A DNA stretch of 5,893 nt from Spirosoma sp. (lineage in GTDB: Bacteria > Bacteroidota > Bacteroidia > Cytophagales > Spirosomataceae), in contig JAQBNX010000693.1 of NCBI GenBank assembly GCA_028288385.1, positions 1-5,893 on the forward strand, given 5' to 3'. A program made the position numbers and the translations under genes. Numbering within the stretch: the first letter of the stretch is position 1; the number at the start of each line of letters is the position of its first letter. A model generated the notes under the pieces. The model worked only from the letters and a program-made list of their open reading frames with translations, ran no database searches and had not been told where the DNA came from. Positions 4,493 through 5,893 of this stretch are shown here, piece after piece.

Positions 4493-5344
4493 TCAATCGG
4501 GTAACAGATTCGCATATAATGCGGGTAGCAGAGCCAGTGCGTTAGCCGTTGTATGGCGAGCCACATCATCGACCTCAATCTTCATCAAGTCGGCCACACG
4601 CTGGGCAATCAGTTGCAGGTAAGCTGGCTCGTTGCGCTTGCCCCGGTGTGGCATTGGGGCGAGGTAGGGACTGTCGGTTTCGAGTACAATATGATCCAGC
4701 CCAACATGTGGCAACACGCTGTCCAGTCCCGGAGCCGCACCGGCGGACCGGCCGGCCCGGTTATTCTTGAACGTAGCAACGCCCCCAATGCCAAGTTTAA
4801 AGCCCATGTCGATAGCCCGGTTGGCTTCATGCAGTGTACCAACAAAGCAGTGAAAGATACCGGTAAGACCGGGTAAAGCCAGTTTTTCTATCAGGGCTGC
4901 AGCCTCGGCAAAGGCATTTCGGTCGTGGCCGGAGCGGGAATGTATCGAAACAGGCAAGCCCTGCTGAGCCGCCCAGCGCAGTTGCGTCTCGAACACCATA
5001 AACTGCTGTTCGACAAAGCCCATGTCCCAGTAGAAATCCAGTCCTATTTCGCCAACGGCCATAAATGCGTTGCGGTTTAAGTGGTCTTCCACAACCGCCA
5101 GTTCGTCTTCAAATGCTTCGTTCACATAGGTCGGATGCAGCCCCATCATGGGTAAACAGCGGTCAGGATATTGCTCGGCGAGAGCCATCATACCAGGTAC
5201 TGTTTCGCAGGCGCAGTTAGGCATCCTGTTCTGGCTGACGTGCTGCACAGCCGCCCGATTCAGCATGGCATCCCGGCCACCGGGAGTCGGGTCTGTATCA
5301 AACTGCGGATCGTAAATATGCGCGTGGGTGTCAATTAGCATCAT
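4493..5344 (-). CDS. TatD-family metal-dependent hydrolase (DNase-like)
   Basis: This 283-residue TIM-barrel amidohydrolase-type enzyme has all the metal ligands of TatD proteins: His7 and His9 (IDTHAHIYD), Glu99 (AVGEIGLDFYWD), His135 (SIHSR), His165 (GIFHCF) and Asp224 (LETDSPYLAP). These are followed by the conserved PHRGKRNEP. Family members have been reported as 3'-5' exonucleases or DNases acting in DNA repair and fragmentation; the physiological substrate here is unknown. It is about 20 residues longer than usual because of three short loops not expected from the family: PTPGG (19-23), around SGHDR (138-142), and NRAGRSAGAA (195-204). The ligands are untouched, so I expect an active enzyme. 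Start: two adjacent ATGs (5344 and 5341); either is possible and there is no Shine-Dalgarno. It begins 11 bp after the glycosyltransferase stop, so the two are probably co-transcribed. Confidence 0.94.
   Translation of the reverse strand: MMLIDTHAHIYDPQFDTDPTPGGRDAMLNRAAVQHVSQNRMPNCACETVPGMMALAEQYPDRCLPMMGLHPTYVNEAFEDELAVVEDHLNRNAFMAVGEIGLDFYWDMGFVEQQFMVFETQLRWAAQQGLPVSIHSRSGHDRNAFAEAAALIEKLALPGLTGIFHCFVGTLHEANRAIDMGFKLGIGGVATFKNNRAGRSAGAAPGLDSVLPHVGLDHIVLETDSPYLAPMPHRGKRNEPAYLQLIAQRVADLMKIEVDDVARHTTANALALLPALYANLLPD
4733..4762 (-). repeat. GC-rich 30-nt in-frame insertion in tatD
   Basis: These bases encode residues 195-204 (NRAGRSAGAA), placed between the conserved GGVATFKN and GLDSVLPHVGLD, where typical TatD proteins have about two residues. 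The DNA is almost entirely G+C and made of CCG/CGG steps. It shares CCGCAC and a spaced CCG-CCG-CCC pattern with the insert in the tRNA remnant (2967-2991). The extra loop is inferred from remembered family sequences, without a computed alignment. Confidence 0.45.
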
Positions 5345-5355
5345 AAAAAATCAGG

Positions 5356-5893
5356 TTACTCATAGGTCCTTCCCTTCCAGTTTATTTTCGTTGGGGCCAG
5401 ATAATACAGAACCGACAGAGGGCCGAGGATCAGTTGATACCCCTCAAACAACAACGCGTAGGGCCAGAGCCTGGTTTGCCGCAAGCGACCTAAACCAAGC
5501 GAAATAATGAGCGTTTGCACAAATAACTTCAGGATGTACAGACAAACGGCCAGAACCGGTATAAACCAACCCAATAGCAACAACAGCGGAACGGCCAAGT
5601 ACTGCATATACAGCGCAGCCACCATCCAAAGGGGCAAGTTGGTAGCTCCCCGCATCCAGCGTTTGCGTTGATTCAGAAAAGCCCAGAGTGTGTCAACGGG
5701 TCGCGTGCGGGCCAGCACAGCTTCGTTCAATACGTTGTGAAACCTAAAACCTCGCTTGGCAATGGCCTGAAACAGGGTATAATCCTCTACTACAGAAAAC
5801 GGCAGCGATTCGTAGCCGCCAACAGCCTCATAAGCATCGCGCGAAACGGCCATGTTGTTGCCCATCGCCGTCACCGGTACGCCAAAGCTGCTC
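5356..5893 (-). CDS. Membrane glycosyltransferase family 2, C-terminal part, cut by window edge
   Basis: The frame is open at the right edge, and 178 residues plus the stop are visible. Motifs of processive or membrane GT2 enzymes appear in order (numbering from the first visible residue): GNNMAVSRDAYEAVGGYE (11-28), the VVED acidic motif with Glu36-Asp37, which supplies the catalytic base region, and QRKRWMRG (75-82), the Q/RxxRW motif. The remainder is hydrophobic, with about four membrane segments (roughly 86-108, 109-121, 123-134, 143-165), ending in a short basic tail (KINWKGRTYE). It transfers a sugar from a nucleotide donor at the inner membrane; the acceptor cannot be told from this part, and envelope polysaccharide or glycolipid are options. 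The N-terminal donor-binding half (DxD) is outside. The tatD gene follows after 11 bp, suggesting one transcript. Confidence 0.92.
   Translation of the reverse strand, partial: SSFGVPVTAMGNNMAVSRDAYEAVGGYESLPFSVVEDYTLFQAIAKRGFRFHNVLNEAVLARTRPVDTLWAFLNQRKRWMRGATNLPLWMVAALYMQYLAVPLLLLLGWFIPVLAVCLYILKLFVQTLIISLGLGRLRQTRLWPYALLFEGYQLILGPLSVLYYLAPTKINWKGRTYE

Noticed and set aside
4383..4496. Longer N-terminus for asparaginase (start at 4496)
   Set aside because: The first codon is TTG overlapping the tatD stop, and the 38 added residues do not resemble asparaginase. The region is better read as a 110-bp leader.
4549..4876. Plus-strand frames opposite tatD (4549-4770 and 4553-4876)
   Set aside because: They are antisense shadows of a strongly supported TatD gene, with no motif and no promoter.

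Overview
The window reads as chromosomal DNA from a member of the Bacteroidota, most likely the order Cytophagales (Spirosoma-like). The support is indirect. All recognisable proteins resemble Bacteroidota versions: a short pterin dehydratase, an Lnb/DUF4105 membrane protein, and a secreted acetylxylan esterase with an N-terminal Ig-like region. Shine-Dalgarno sequences are mostly absent, and the one clear promoter has the Bacteroidota layout (TTG near -33 and TAnnTTTG near -7). The genus is an inference.

Every gene lies on the minus strand, so transcription runs from high to low coordinates. At the right edge is the C-terminal part of a membrane family 2 glycosyltransferase (5356 to the edge). 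It is followed 11 bp later by a TatD-type metal-dependent hydrolase (4493-5344) and then by a cytoplasmic type I L-asparaginase (3231-4382). A 110-bp leader separates the last two. The middle of the window is a serine tRNA locus: a Bacteroidota-type promoter (3153-3184), tRNA-Ser(GGA), a damaged 3'-half copy of that tRNA carrying a GC-rich 31-nt insertion, tRNA-Ser(CGA), and a strong intrinsic terminator (2790-2823). Further left come pterin-4a-carbinolamine dehydratase, rsmI (16S rRNA C1402 2'-O-methyltransferase), an Lnb/DUF4105 protein overlapping rsmI by 14 bp, and the N-terminal part of a secreted acetylxylan esterase cut by the left edge.

Most of this is housekeeping: tRNA supply, rRNA modification, pterin recycling, asparagine breakdown, and envelope functions (glycosyltransferase, Lnb-like protein, esterase). 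I found no defence system, mobile element with a transposase, or CRISPR array. The most unusual structure is the tRNA scar at 2939-3090. A 60-nt 3' half of tRNA-Ser(GGA) is tandemly duplicated right after the intact gene, and the second copy is split in its T arm by GC-rich DNA. Short GC-rich in-frame insertions also appear in tatD, and one resembles the tRNA insert. This could be chance similarity of GC-rich sequence or a small dispersed repeat.
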